Shown: positions 6,264 to 12,504, counted from the first letter of the stretch. The stretch: 16,805 nucleotides of DNA from Rhodospirillaceae bacterium (GCA_016794075.1 JAEUKU010000221.1:1-16805); one strand, 5' to 3'. A program made the numbers and translations. Notes: generated from the letters alone by a model not told the origin.

Positions 6264-7637
6264 CTATTGCGCGGCGACCGCCTTCAAACGCGGCGCCAGC
6301 TTGGCGCGGATGCCGTTGCCGCGCGCGGTGTCGGCCTTGGCGAAGAAGGCGTCGACGGCGGCGATGTAGCGCCCCTCCTGCGCCTCCTTGATCGCCAGGG
6401 GCAGCGCCTTGCGGAACGTCTCGAAGCAAGCGAGGTCGGGCGAGGAGTAGTTGAGCCGCAGGTAGTCGGCGCATTTCACGTCGCCGAGGCCATCACCTGG
6501 GATGGCGGCGATCTTGTGCTTCAGCAGGCCGACGGTGATTTCCTGCGCGGTGACCCCGGTGCCGGCCACGTCGATCACGGTGCAGAAGCCGAAGCTCGGC
6601 TCGACCGGGAACTTGACGCCGGGAGTCATCGCCACCGTCTCCCTCAGATGCGCGAAGTTGCGGCGGATGATCTCGGTCGATCGTTCGAGATAAGGCTCAT
6701 CCTGCATCGCCGCCAGGGTCGCGTACTGGCCTGGATAGTTGATGTGGATCTTGGTCAGTTCCATCTTGGCGAGGAACGCGCCGCGGATCAGCTCCGGGTG
6801 CCCGGCCATGAAGCCGACGCGGAGCGCCGGCATGCCGTAGCCCTTCGACACGCCCGAAACCGACATGACGTGGCTCATGTCATGTTCGGCGCTGTGCAGC
6901 GAGGCCATCGGGATCTGCACCGCCTTGGGGTCGGTGTGGTGCGTGTTGTGGGTGATGTTGTTGAAGATGATGATGCCGTGCTCGCGCGCCAGCTTGGCAA
7001 TCTCCAGCAGCTCGTCCTTGGTCTGCACCGTGCCGAAGGGATTGATGGGATCGCAGACCACGATCATCTTGGTCTTCGGCGTGATCGCCGCGCGCACCTC
7101 ACTGGGCCTCAGGCGGAAGCCGTTGCCCTCGTTCAATTCGATCGGCACCACCTTGGCGCCGCACAGTTCCGCCGCCGGCACGAAATGGAAATAGCCGGGA
7201 TCGGTGACGATCACCTCGTCGCCGGGATCGAGGAAGGTCATGTAGGTGTAGCCGATGCCGCCCTGCGCGCCTTCGACGCCCAGCACCTCGAAATCCTTGC
7301 CCAATTTGCGGCCGAACTTGTGGTCGGCGACCAGCGCCTTCAGCTCCGGCATGCAATCGGGCGGGTAGACCTTCACCAGGTCCGGATCGGCGGAGGCCTG
7401 GCACAACGCCTCGACCGCCGCCTCCGACGGGCCGATATGGTTCGCCATGTAGCCCATGTCGAAATAGCCCTTCCCCGTCACCGCATAGACGCCGCCCGGC
7501 GCCACGTCGGCCCAGTCGAGGCCGAGGATGTCGATCGCGGTCTTGAAGGTGAAGTAGTTGCCCATGCCCTGCGGGTGGTTCAGCAGGGCCTGGGTGCGCT
7601 TGGACAGCTTCTGCTGCAGCGGAGTCAGCGGCTTCAT
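6264..7637 (-). CDS. PLP-dependent fold-type-I aminotransferase-like enzyme with atypical cofactor site
   Basis: This 457-aa protein aligns by eye with class I/II aminotransferases. It has a phosphate-loop-like GAQGGIGY (123-130), 'DPGYFHF' (Tyr149), Asn199 in 'DPINPFGTV', the Schiff-base Lys265 in 'SVSGVSKGYGMPALRVGF' with Arg273, and a late Arg394 in 'YLRLNYSS' suited to binding a substrate carboxylate. The segment that normally carries the pyridine-nitrogen Asp and nearby Tyr ('DE.Y' or 'DCTY') reads FNNITHN at 225-231, so both are replaced. It has about 50 more residues than a typical 400-aa member, at both ends. The substrate is unknown; an amino acid or decarboxylase/lyase role is possible. 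The start has AGGGAGA upstream. The gene is divergent from a GntR/FCD regulator, which probably controls it. Confidence 0.9.
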   Translation of the reverse strand: MKPLTPLQQKLSKRTQALLNHPQGMGNYFTFKTAIDILGLDWADVAPGGVYAVTGKGYFDMGYMANHIGPSEAAVEALCQASADPDLVKVYPPDCMPELKALVADHKFGRKLGKDFEVLGVEGAQGGIGYTYMTFLDPGDEVIVTDPGYFHFVPAAELCGAKVVPIELNEGNGFRLRPSEVRAAITPKTKMIVVCDPINPFGTVQTKDELLEIAKLAREHGIIIFNNITHNTHHTDPKAVQIPMASLHSAEHDMSHVMSVSGVSKGYGMPALRVGFMAGHPELIRGAFLAKMELTKIHINYPGQYATLAAMQDEPYLERSTEIIRRNFAHLRETVAMTPGVKFPVEPSFGFCTVIDVAGTGVTAQEITVGLLKHKIAAIPGDGLGDVKCADYLRLNYSSPDLACFETFRKALPLAIKEAQEGRYIAAVDAFFAKADTARGNGIRAKLAPRLKAVAAQ

Positions 7638-7692
7638 AGCAATCTCCCTGGGGTTTCAAACGCTTGCAAAGTGTCGCGTTTTTGTCTACCGT

Positions 7693-7704
7693 ATTGTCGA
7701 CAAT
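7693..7704. promoter_or_regulatory. Perfect 12-bp palindrome, probable GntR operator
   Basis: ATTGTCGACAAT is a perfect palindrome in the 87-bp gap between the divergent PLP enzyme gene (start 7637) and the GntR gene (start 7725). FCD-type GntR regulators commonly bind short TTGT-N-ACAA palindromes, and this site fits that form. It lies 21 nt before the regulator start, where binding would block regulator transcription, and close enough to affect the divergent gene. Autoregulation plus control of the enzyme gene is the natural inference. Confidence 0.65.
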
Positions 7705-7724
7705 TCTGACGACAGGAAGCTTCC

Positions 7725-8420
7725 GTGTCAAGCAATGCGATTCTGGGTACCGCCTCGACCAGCGTGCAGCGCGCCTATGAGGCGCTGCGCGGCATGGCGA
7801 TGCGCTTCGAGTTGAAGCCGGGCGAACGCCTCAACGAGGTGGAACTGGCGCGCAGCCTGGCGATGAGCCGGGCGCCCTTGCGCGAGGCGATGAACCGCCT
7901 GACGACCGAGGGGCTGCTGACCTTCGTGCCCAACCAGGGCTTCTCCTGCCGGCGCCTGAGCGCCGCCGAGATCGCGGCGCTCTACGAGGTGCGCGCGGAA
8001 CTGGAGGCGGCCGGCGCCCGCATCGCGGCGACGCGGGCCAAGCGCGGCGATCTTGAAGAGCTCGACCGCTTCTGGAAGCAGAGCGAGGCGCAGCAGGAGG
8101 CCACGCCGCTGGAAGAGATGGTGGCGCGCGACGAGGAATTCCATCTACGCCTCGCCGCCCTCTCCGGCAATCCCGAGCGCGTGCGCCTCCTGGAGAACAT
8201 CAACGCCCGCATCCACTTCGTGCGCCGCGTCAATCTGGAGCACGCCGCGCGCCGCCGGGCGAGCTTCGCGGAGCATGAGGCGGTGGTGGGCTGCCTGCTG
8301 CGCGGCGACGGCGACGGCGCCGCCGAGCTGCTCCGCCGCCATCTTGCGCTCAGCGCCGAGCAGGCCGCGAGCACAATCCGCGAAGGGCTGGCGCGCATCT
8401 ACGCGGAGAGCGTCGCCTAG
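7725..8420 (+). CDS. GntR-family transcriptional regulator, FCD domain
   Basis: This 231-aa protein has an N-terminal winged helix-turn-helix (about 12-76): 'AYEALRGMAMRFELKPGERL', then 'NEVELARSLAMSRAPLREAM' and 'NRLTTEGLLTFVPNQGF', the classic GntR pattern. The C-terminal all-helical FCD domain (about 80-215) keeps the likely metal ligands Asp136, His140, His184 and His206, in 'ARDEEFHLRLA', 'FAEHEAVV' and 'LRRHLALS'. FCD regulators usually sense small carboxylic acids or amino-acid-derived metabolites and act as dimers. The GTG start at 7725 is supported by GGAAG at 7715-7719. The gene is divergent from the PLP enzyme gene across a perfect palindrome, so it probably represses that gene and itself in response to a substrate or product. 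Confidence 0.92.
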   Translation: MSSNAILGTASTSVQRAYEALRGMAMRFELKPGERLNEVELARSLAMSRAPLREAMNRLTTEGLLTFVPNQGFSCRRLSAAEIAALYEVRAELEAAGARIAATRAKRGDLEELDRFWKQSEAQQEATPLEEMVARDEEFHLRLAALSGNPERVRLLENINARIHFVRRVNLEHAARRRASFAEHEAVVGCLLRGDGDGAAELLRRHLALSAEQAASTIREGLARIYAESVA

Positions 8421-8426
8421 CCGAGG

Positions 8427-8651
8427 CTAGGCCGCCGCGACCTCTTCCTCCAACGGCACGATCACGATCTCGCCGTCGGTGCGGTTGAGCCTCACTTCCG
8501 CGTCGCGCCCAGCGGTGATCTTTTCCTTGGCCAGTTTTCGCGCGGCGCGGATGGCGGATTCCTGGTCGGGATGCGAGGGGGAATGGCGGCCGAGATGCAG
8601 GACCCGCCATTTGCCGCGATAACGGACGACATCGAAACTGAACTCAGCCAA
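8427..8651 (-). CDS. Small DUF2188-like protein
   Basis: This 74-aa protein starts at a TTG at 8651, chosen because GGAGGG lies just upstream (8655-8660). A second TTG at 8663 is in frame but would place the Shine-Dalgarno sequence inside the gene. No ATG is available in frame. The sequence, starting near 'FDVVRYRGKWRVLHLGRHSP', then 'ESAIRAARKLAKEKITAG' and 'RLNRTDGEIVIVPLEEE', resembles DUF2188: an aromatic strand, an Ala-rich helix and a 'DG.I' turn. The function of that family is unknown. It is tail-to-tail with the GntR gene, 6 nt apart, and downstream of the phasin-like gene on the same strand. Confidence 0.7.
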   Translation of the reverse strand: MAEFSFDVVRYRGKWRVLHLGRHSPSHPDQESAIRAARKLAKEKITAGRDAEVRLNRTDGEIVIVPLEEEVAAA

Positions 8652-8667
8652 GGAACCCTCCAATTAC

Positions 8668-8696
8668 CCGACCCAAGTACCCGGCGCAGGGGTCGG
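8668..8696. terminator. Weak inverted repeat in the gap between phasin-like and DUF2188-like genes
   Basis: CCGACCC (8668-8674) and GGGTCGG (8690-8696) form 7-bp perfect arms around a 15-nt loop. The repeat lies after the phasin-like gene and before the DUF2188-like gene on the minus strand. There is no T-run, so termination is uncertain; it could equally be a chance repeat in GC-rich DNA. Confidence 0.25.
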
Positions 8697-8762
8697 ATGC
8701 CTGCTCAACCCCCTGACCGACCATGCGTTCCGCCCAGGCGTCCCGCGCGGCGTGCAAACCGC

Positions 8763-9341
8763 CTAGACGCCCTTGCCGAGGCGCCTGGCGTTGGCGACGG
8801 CGACGCGATGGACCGGCCGTGCTGCGGCATCGGCCGCGGCTTGCGACAATTCCGCCGTCCTCGCCCACAACGCGACGCAATCGGACATCAAGGCGCCGCC
8901 GGAAAGTGCCGCGATCTGCGCCAGATGCACCGGCGAGCGGCTGGCGGCCATCTGCGGCAACACGGAGAACGAGCGGCGCAGCTGCTGGAGCCAGAAATCG
9001 GTCCAGATCCTATGGCCGCCGGCAAAGCGCTGCAGCATCGCAGTGGCTGCCAGTCCCGCCGCGAGGACCTTCTCCTGCCCCATGCGGGCGAATTCTGGAT
9101 CGGCGAAGCCGGTCGGCGTCGCCAGTTCGCGGCCGATCATCACGCCGCGATGCGCGATGGTCGCCGCCGACGCGTTGGCGAGCTCATGGGCGCGCCTGGC
9201 CCGCGCCAGCTTGCCGCGTAGCGCACGGCCGGCCTTGCTGGCCTGAAGTTTCAATTTCGGCGCTTTCGATTTCGGCGCGGCGACGCGCTTCGCGTCGCGT
9301 CCGCTCTTGCCCGCCGATTTCCGGCGCGTCGCTTTGGTCAT
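8763..9341 (-). CDS. Phasin-like protein (putative PHA-granule-associated)
   Basis: The start is ATG 9341, with GGAGG about 8 nt upstream, giving 192 aa. An upstream in-frame start at 9371 has no such site. The N terminus is strongly basic and low-complexity ('MTKATRRKSAGKSGRDAKRV', then 'APKSKAPKLKL'). A helical, Ala/Gln/Leu-rich domain follows, with 'MGQEKVLAAGLAATAMLQRF', 'IWTDFWLQQLRRS' and a tail of 'ARTAELSQAAADAAARPVHR'. This composition and helical pattern match phasin-family proteins, which coat polyhydroxyalkanoate granules in many alphaproteobacteria. The lysine/arginine-rich head resembles phasins that also touch DNA. No PHA synthase gene lies in the window, so the link rests on sequence character and is moderate. 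Confidence 0.6.
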   Translation of the reverse strand: MTKATRRKSAGKSGRDAKRVAAPKSKAPKLKLQASKAGRALRGKLARARRAHELANASAATIAHRGVMIGRELATPTGFADPEFARMGQEKVLAAGLAATAMLQRFAGGHRIWTDFWLQQLRRSFSVLPQMAASRSPVHLAQIAALSGGALMSDCVALWARTAELSQAAADAAARPVHRVAVANARRLGKGV

Positions 9342-9451
9342 GAAAGTGCCTCCAATTCTGCCTGTCGGCATGCGGCGATGCGGGAGACTGGATATGGCGG
9401 CAGCGGCGGCGATTGCAAGAACGGTATCGCGCGCCGGCCGTCACAAAACCA

Positions 9452-10240
9452 TCACGCCGGCGAGAACGCCTCGCGGAAGCGCGTCAGCGCCACGACATCG
9501 TCGCCGGAGGCGAAGGCCTCCAGGCCGACCGGGCCGCGATAGCCCAACTTCACCAGCGCGCGGGCGATGTTGGGATAGTTGATCTCGCCGGTGCCGGGCT
9601 CGCAGCGGCCGGGCACGTCGGCCACCTGGATCTCGCCGATATGGGGCAGCGCGCGCTCCAGCAGGGCGATCAGGTTCCCCTCGCCGATCTGCGCGTGATA
9701 GAGGTCGAGCATCAGCTTCAGCGACGGCCGGTTCACCGCGGCGACCAGCGCCAGGCAATCCTCGGCGCGGCCGAAAGGCACGCCGGGATGATCGACCGCC
9801 GCGTTCAGGTTCTCCAGCACGAAGGTGACGCCGTGTTCTTCGCCGAGATCGGCGATGCGCCTCAGCGTGTCGACCGCCTGCGCCCACATGTCGCCGGTGA
9901 CGAAGAAGGACGGCTTGACCGGCAGCCCGCCCTCGCCCAGCCCGGTGCCGTGCAGATTGAGCCGCGGAATGCCGAGCTGTTTGGCGACCGGGATCGATTG
10001 CCGCGCGGTCTTCAGCAGCTCCTCCGCGCCCTCCTTGTCGGCGAGGCGTCCGGTGACGTAGCCGGTCATCGAGGAGAAGCTGGCGCCGGTCGCCGCCAGC
10101 GCGGCGATGTCGTGCCTGGTCCAATCCCAGATCTCGACCATGAAGCCCAGTCCGGCGATGCGCTTGACGCGCTCGACGATGGGCAGGCTGCGGAACACCA
10201 TCTCGGCACAGACGGCGAGCTGGAATGGCGATCTGGGCAT
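9452..10240 (-). CDS. Hydroxypyruvate isomerase family TIM-barrel protein
   Basis: This 262-aa protein has the usual length of the Hyi/OtnI group within the xylose-isomerase-like TIM barrels. Metal and catalytic residues are recognisable: Glu143 in 'FVLENLNAAVDHPG', Asp179 and His182 in 'LMLDLYHAQIGEGNL', Gln205 in 'IGEIQVADVPGRCEPGTGEI', and Glu241 in 'GPVGLEAF'. The 'D.YHAQ' and 'Q.AD.PGR.EPGTGEINY' motifs are distinctive for hydroxypyruvate isomerase and the related 2-oxo-tetronate isomerase. The reaction would be aldose-ketose interconversion of a short hydroxy acid, in the cytoplasm, with a divalent metal. There are no glyoxylate or tetronate pathway genes next to it, so the actual substrate stays open. 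The ATG at 10240 has a weak upstream GAG. Confidence 0.88.
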   Translation of the reverse strand: MPRSPFQLAVCAEMVFRSLPIVERVKRIAGLGFMVEIWDWTRHDIAALAATGASFSSMTGYVTGRLADKEGAEELLKTARQSIPVAKQLGIPRLNLHGTGLGEGGLPVKPSFFVTGDMWAQAVDTLRRIADLGEEHGVTFVLENLNAAVDHPGVPFGRAEDCLALVAAVNRPSLKLMLDLYHAQIGEGNLIALLERALPHIGEIQVADVPGRCEPGTGEINYPNIARALVKLGYRGPVGLEAFASGDDVVALTRFREAFSPA

Positions 10241-10327
10241 GAATGACTCGGAGCGTTGCTAAGGGCGCCCGGAGCAAAGCCAAGACTCCGCACGCTGTCA
10301 ACGCGACGATGTATTCGGCTGCGCCCT

Positions 10328-10352
10328 GTGACTCACGCAGTGGATCAGTCAC
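10328..10352. terminator. Hairpin overlapping the stop codon of the proline-rich gene
   Basis: GTGACT (10328-10333) and AGTCAC (10347-10352) form a perfect 6-bp stem around a 13-nt loop that includes CAC-GCA-GTG. The right arm contains the stop codon of the proline-rich gene (10349-10351). There is no T-run. It may be a 3' end or terminator of that gene, or chance. The rest of the 10241-10348 gap shows nothing definable. Confidence 0.3.
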
Positions 10353-10558
10353 GCCTTGGGCGGTTGCGGTCCCGACGGCGGGCCGGGATCCGGAATTTCC
10401 GGGCCGGGCAGGTTCGGGTCCGGCTGCGTGCCGGGATCGGGAATCTCCGGCCCGGGGAGATTGGGCGGCGGAATCTCCGGCTTGGCCGGCTCCGGCTGCT
10501 TCTCCGGAATCGGCGGATTGGGCGCCGGTATTTCCGGCGGCTGCGGCTTGCCGGCCAT
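10349..10558 (-). CDS. Proline-rich small protein with an internal repeat
   Basis: The ATG at 10558 has GAGG 8 nt upstream. A GTG at 10567 is also in frame but overlaps that site. The 69-aa product is about 40% proline with Glu, Ile and Gly ('MAGKPQPPEIPAPNPPIPEK' at the start). It contains two copies of NLPGPEIPDPG separated by TQPDP. There is no signal peptide or membrane helix. Short 'PPEIP...GPEIDP' proteins are known to me from several proteobacteria without a function. The composition suggests an extended, possibly polyproline-II, unstructured chain. It is divergent from the entericidin gene. Coding is likely given the ribosome site and regular periodicity, but low-complexity GC-rich DNA can mimic this. 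Confidence 0.5.
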   Translation of the reverse strand: MAGKPQPPEIPAPNPPIPEKQPEPAKPEIPPPNLPGPEIPDPGTQPDPNLPGPEIPDPGPPSGPQPPKA

Positions 10559-10622
10559 GTGCTGCACCTCGCTGATGTCTCGTCGCCTAAGGAACCGGCG
10601 AAGGCGCGCGGCGTTCCTCGAT

Positions 10623-10674
10623 ACACGGCGAAATCACATGGCGAAATCACATGGCGAAATCACATGGCGAAATC
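10623..10674. repeat. Four tandem copies of a 13-bp repeat in the entericidin leader
   Basis: The unit ACATGGCGAAATC occurs at 10636-10648, 10649-10661 and 10662-10674 exactly, preceded by a copy at 10623-10635 with one change (T to C). Each perfect copy carries an ATG (10638, 10651, 10664). Because 13 is not a multiple of 3, these fall in three different frames. The array ends 21 nt before the entericidin start codon and lies in the gap between two divergent small genes. Copy number could vary by slippage. Confidence 0.92.
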
Positions 10675-10699
10675 GCCGCAACGAGGAGAGCGACCATGA
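10664..10699 (+). other. Possible 11-codon upstream ORF overlapping the entericidin start
   Basis: From the ATG in the last repeat copy, the frame reads MAKSPQRGERP and ends in TGA at 10697-10699. That stop overlaps the entericidin ATG (10696-10698) as ATGA, the arrangement used for translational coupling. No ribosome site precedes this ATG, and the entericidin Shine-Dalgarno lies inside the mini-ORF. The overlap may be chance. Confidence 0.2.
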
Positions 10700-10866
10700 C
10701 CGACACCAAGCGCAAGCTGTTCTATGCCGGATTGATCCTGGCGACCCTGCCGGTCGGTGCCTGCAACACCGTCGAAGGCGCCGGCGAGGACATCGAGAGC
10801 GCCGGCGACGCCATCGAGGACACCGCCGAGGAAGCCGGCGAAGAAGCCGGGGAAGCCGTCGACTAG
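10696..10866 (+). CDS. Entericidin A/B family lipoprotein
   Basis: The start is ATG 10696, with GAGGAGAG at 10683-10690. An in-frame ATG at 10651 within the tandem repeat is less likely because it would add a non-signal-like head. The 56-aa precursor has a basic N terminus 'MTDTKRKLFYAGLILATLPV' and a lipobox G-A-C with lipidation at Cys23. It continues with the family core 'NTVEGAGEDIESAGDAIEDT' and an acidic Ala/Glu/Gly tail. The mature peptide of about 34 aa would be anchored to a membrane. In E. coli, EcnA/EcnB form a stress-linked antidote/toxin lipoprotein pair. Only one member is here, so a toxin-antidote pair is not supported. The family match is clear; the role in this organism is unknown. 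Confidence 0.9.
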   Translation: MTDTKRKLFYAGLILATLPVGACNTVEGAGEDIESAGDAIEDTAEEAGEEAGEAVD

Positions 10867-10918
10867 CATGCGGCCGGCTCCTTGCGGCAGCCACGCCGGC
10901 GCGCCATCTTAGTGCGGC

Positions 10919-11188
10919 ATGTCGATCCGCTCATCCTGGAAAGCCGCCCTGCGCGCCGCCCATCGCGGCCTGCTGTGGTGCGACCGGAGCCTGCCGCGCT
11001 ACACGCGTGGCGCCCTCGGCGTGCTGCTGGTGCTGGCCTCGCCGCTGGGCCTCCTGCCGGTGCTGGGCTTCTGGATGCTGCCACTCGGCCTCGGCCTGAT
11101 CGCGCTGGAAGTGCCGCCCTGGCGCCGGCGCATGCTGCGCTGGCTGGAGCGCCAGCAAACCTGTCGGCGCGACCGGCTTCAGCCGTAG
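10919..11188 (+). CDS. Small membrane protein, PGPGW-like
   Basis: This 89-aa protein has a basic, tryptophan-containing N terminus ('SSWKAALRAAHRGLLWCDRS'), one long or two short hydrophobic stretches (about 32-65, 'LGVLLVLASPLGLLPVLGFW' then 'MLPLGLGLIALE'), and a strongly basic tail 'VPPWRRRMLRWLERQQTCRR'. The arrangement 'GLLPVLGFWMLPLGLGLIALE.PPWRRR' resembles the PGPGW family of putative transmembrane proteins, although the exact PGPGW motif is not present. The ATG at 10919 has only a poor ribosome site. It follows entericidin by 52 nt on the same strand and may share its transcript. Its last 10 nt overlap the end of the convergent DUF899 gene. Confidence 0.65.
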   Translation: MSIRSSWKAALRAAHRGLLWCDRSLPRYTRGALGVLLVLASPLGLLPVLGFWMLPLGLGLIALEVPPWRRRMLRWLERQQTCRRDRLQP

Positions 11189-11898
11189 CTGAGGCTCGGA
11201 TACCAGTCGGTGCCGCGGCCTTCGGGCGTCATGTCGAGGATGGTCCAGAGCGGCATCAGATCCGGCGCGCCGCGCGGGTCCTGGCCCGGATCGGCGGTCT
11301 TGCCGGTCATCTCGCCGCCCCAGAAGTGATGGATCCTGCCGTTGCGTCTGGTGAAGACGTTGATGGCCGCGTCATCGGCGCTTTCCGAATTCTCGGCCAG
11401 ATAGTCGCGGTTGAAGCTGTTGCCCGCCGAGGAATAGAGCTTCAAATGGCGCCAGCCGCGCTCCTGCTTGAACGCCTGCAGCCGGGCGATCGGCGACTTG
11501 GCGACGATGGCCAGCGCCACGCGCTGCGCCACATCGGCGGCCTCGCCCTCCCAGGCGCTCAACAACGAGGTGCACATCGGACACGGCTTCGCCCGCTGCG
11601 GGCCGTACATCCAGTTGTAGACCACCAGCGACTGGTGCGGCCCGAACATCTCGGACATCCGCACCGGACCGTCCTCGCCCTCGAACAGGTAGTCCTCAGG
11701 CACCTCGCCGCCCAGCGGCAGTGCGCGGCGCTGCTCGGCCACGCGCTCGATCTGCCGGCGCAGTTCGATCTCAGCTTCCAGCAGGGCGTTGCGCGCCTGG
11801 CGGTAGGCGGCGCTCTCGTTGGGATAGGTGAGATGGAATCTCGCAAGCTCCGCCGCGGGCACGAGATCCGATGCGGATTTCACTTGGGCCTGGGCCAT
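11179..11898 (-). CDS. DUF899 family (thioredoxin-like) protein
   Basis: This 239-aa protein matches DUF899 along its length. It has a helical N terminus ('ARNALLEAEIELRRQIERVA' around 36-55), then 'EVPEDYLFEGEDGPVRMSEM', 'SLVVYNWMYGP' and the CPMC motif (Cys106-Cys109) in 'KPCPMCTSLLSAWEG'. Further on come 'GWRHLKLYSSAGNSFNRDY', 'INVFTRRNGRIHHFWGGEM' and 'LMPLWTILDMTPEGRGTDWY' at the C terminus. The domain is distantly thioredoxin-like, with the CPMC cysteines where a redox pair would be, but the activity of the family has not been established to my knowledge. The ATG at 11898 has GGGAGA upstream. It lies 25 nt after the DUF1428 gene on the same strand, a pairing often seen in proteobacteria, usually with an ArsR regulator nearby. 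Confidence 0.9.
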   Translation of the reverse strand: MAQAQVKSASDLVPAAELARFHLTYPNESAAYRQARNALLEAEIELRRQIERVAEQRRALPLGGEVPEDYLFEGEDGPVRMSEMFGPHQSLVVYNWMYGPQRAKPCPMCTSLLSAWEGEAADVAQRVALAIVAKSPIARLQAFKQERGWRHLKLYSSAGNSFNRDYLAENSESADDAAINVFTRRNGRIHHFWGGEMTGKTADPGQDPRGAPDLMPLWTILDMTPEGRGTDWYPSLSYG

Positions 11899-11923
11899 AT
11901 GAGTCTCCCTTGCAATACGCGTT

Positions 11924-12277
11924 TCAGAATTCGACGAAGGGCTTGAAGCCGCCGAAGATCATGCGCTTGCCGTCGAAGGGCATCTTCTTCACGTCCATCT
12001 GCAGGCGCGGATCCGCCATGACCTTTTTCATGATGGCGTCGCGGTCCTTGCGCGACTTGTAGACGATCCAGGAGAAGACCACCGTTTCGGTCTTCTTCGC
12101 CTTCACCGCGCGGGGGAAGGAGGTGAGCTTGCCATAAGGCACGTCATCCGCCACCGCCTCGACATAGCCGAGGGCGCCGAACTCCTTCCACACCTTGGCC
12201 GCCTTGCGGGCGAGCTTCTTGTAGTCGCCGAGCCTGGCCTTGGGCACGGCCAGCACGAAACCGTCGACATAGGACAT
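11924..12277 (-). CDS. DUF1428 family protein
   Basis: The start is ATG 12277, with GGGAGGAA about 7 nt upstream; an upstream in-frame start has no such site. The 117-aa protein begins MSYVDGFVLAVPKARLGDYK and continues with 'KVWKEFGALGYVEAVADDVP', 'AVKAKKTETVVFSWIVYKSR' and 'MPFDGKRMIFGGFKPFVE'. This is a full-length DUF1428 protein, an EthD/ABM-like alpha-beta dimeric fold of unknown role. It is the first gene of a two-gene operon with DUF899. A palindrome in its promoter region indicates regulated expression. The family assignment is secure; the function is not known. Confidence 0.92.
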   Translation of the reverse strand: MSYVDGFVLAVPKARLGDYKKLARKAAKVWKEFGALGYVEAVADDVPYGKLTSFPRAVKAKKTETVVFSWIVYKSRKDRDAIMKKVMADPRLQMDVKKMPFDGKRMIFGGFKPFVEF

Positions 12278-12307
12278 GCGTTTCCTCCCAAAGCCAGTCG
12301 CCGGGCT

Positions 12308-12332
12308 CAAATGTGGACACTGACCACATATG
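12308..12332. promoter_or_regulatory. Palindrome in the DUF1428-DUF899 promoter, likely ArsR-type operator
   Basis: CAAATGTGG (12308-12316) and CCACATATG (12324-12332) are 9-bp arms with one mismatch around a 7-nt spacer. On the minus strand a TTGACT, a good -35 element, lies just upstream at 12333-12338, so a regulator bound here would cover the core promoter. DUF1428/DUF899 clusters often travel with an ArsR/SmtB regulator, and this arm length and spacing fit such a dimer. No regulator gene lies next to it. The rest of the 12278-12504 gap shows nothing else definable. Confidence 0.55.
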
Positions 12333-12504
12333 AGTCAAGGGTGGATTTGGCCGTCGCGGCCATTGGCCAGACCGCCGGCATGGTTCAGGCGCCTGCGCGC
12401 CCCGTCACCCAGGTTGGACAGCCCCGCTGCCTTTGTGCGAAGAGTGTCATCGATCCGCCGCACCCCGCGCGGCGGGCCGACTGATCGGGAAGCGACCGCC
12501 ACCC

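Noticed and set aside
6219..7709. 496-codon plus-strand frame opposite the PLP enzyme
   Set aside because: It is an antisense shadow; the minus-strand frame carries the conserved PLP lysine and other motifs.
9184..9341. Histone-like or DNA-binding protein based on the Lys/Arg/Ala head of the phasin-like gene
   Set aside because: The rest of the protein is a phasin-like helical domain. The basic head alone does not support a separate call.
10623..10674. CRISPR array
   Set aside because: The units are 13 bp and directly tandem with no spacers, so they are a simple repeat and not CRISPR.
10696..10866. Entericidin toxin-antidote pair
   Set aside because: Only one entericidin-type lipoprotein is present, and the neighbouring small genes do not resemble EcnA or EcnB.
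10638..11099. Plus-strand frame from the first perfect repeat copy through entericidin and the small membrane gene
   Set aside because: After the repeat it turns into Arg/Gly/Cys-rich sequence typical of a wrong frame. Entericidin and the membrane protein occupy the same bases in sensible frames.
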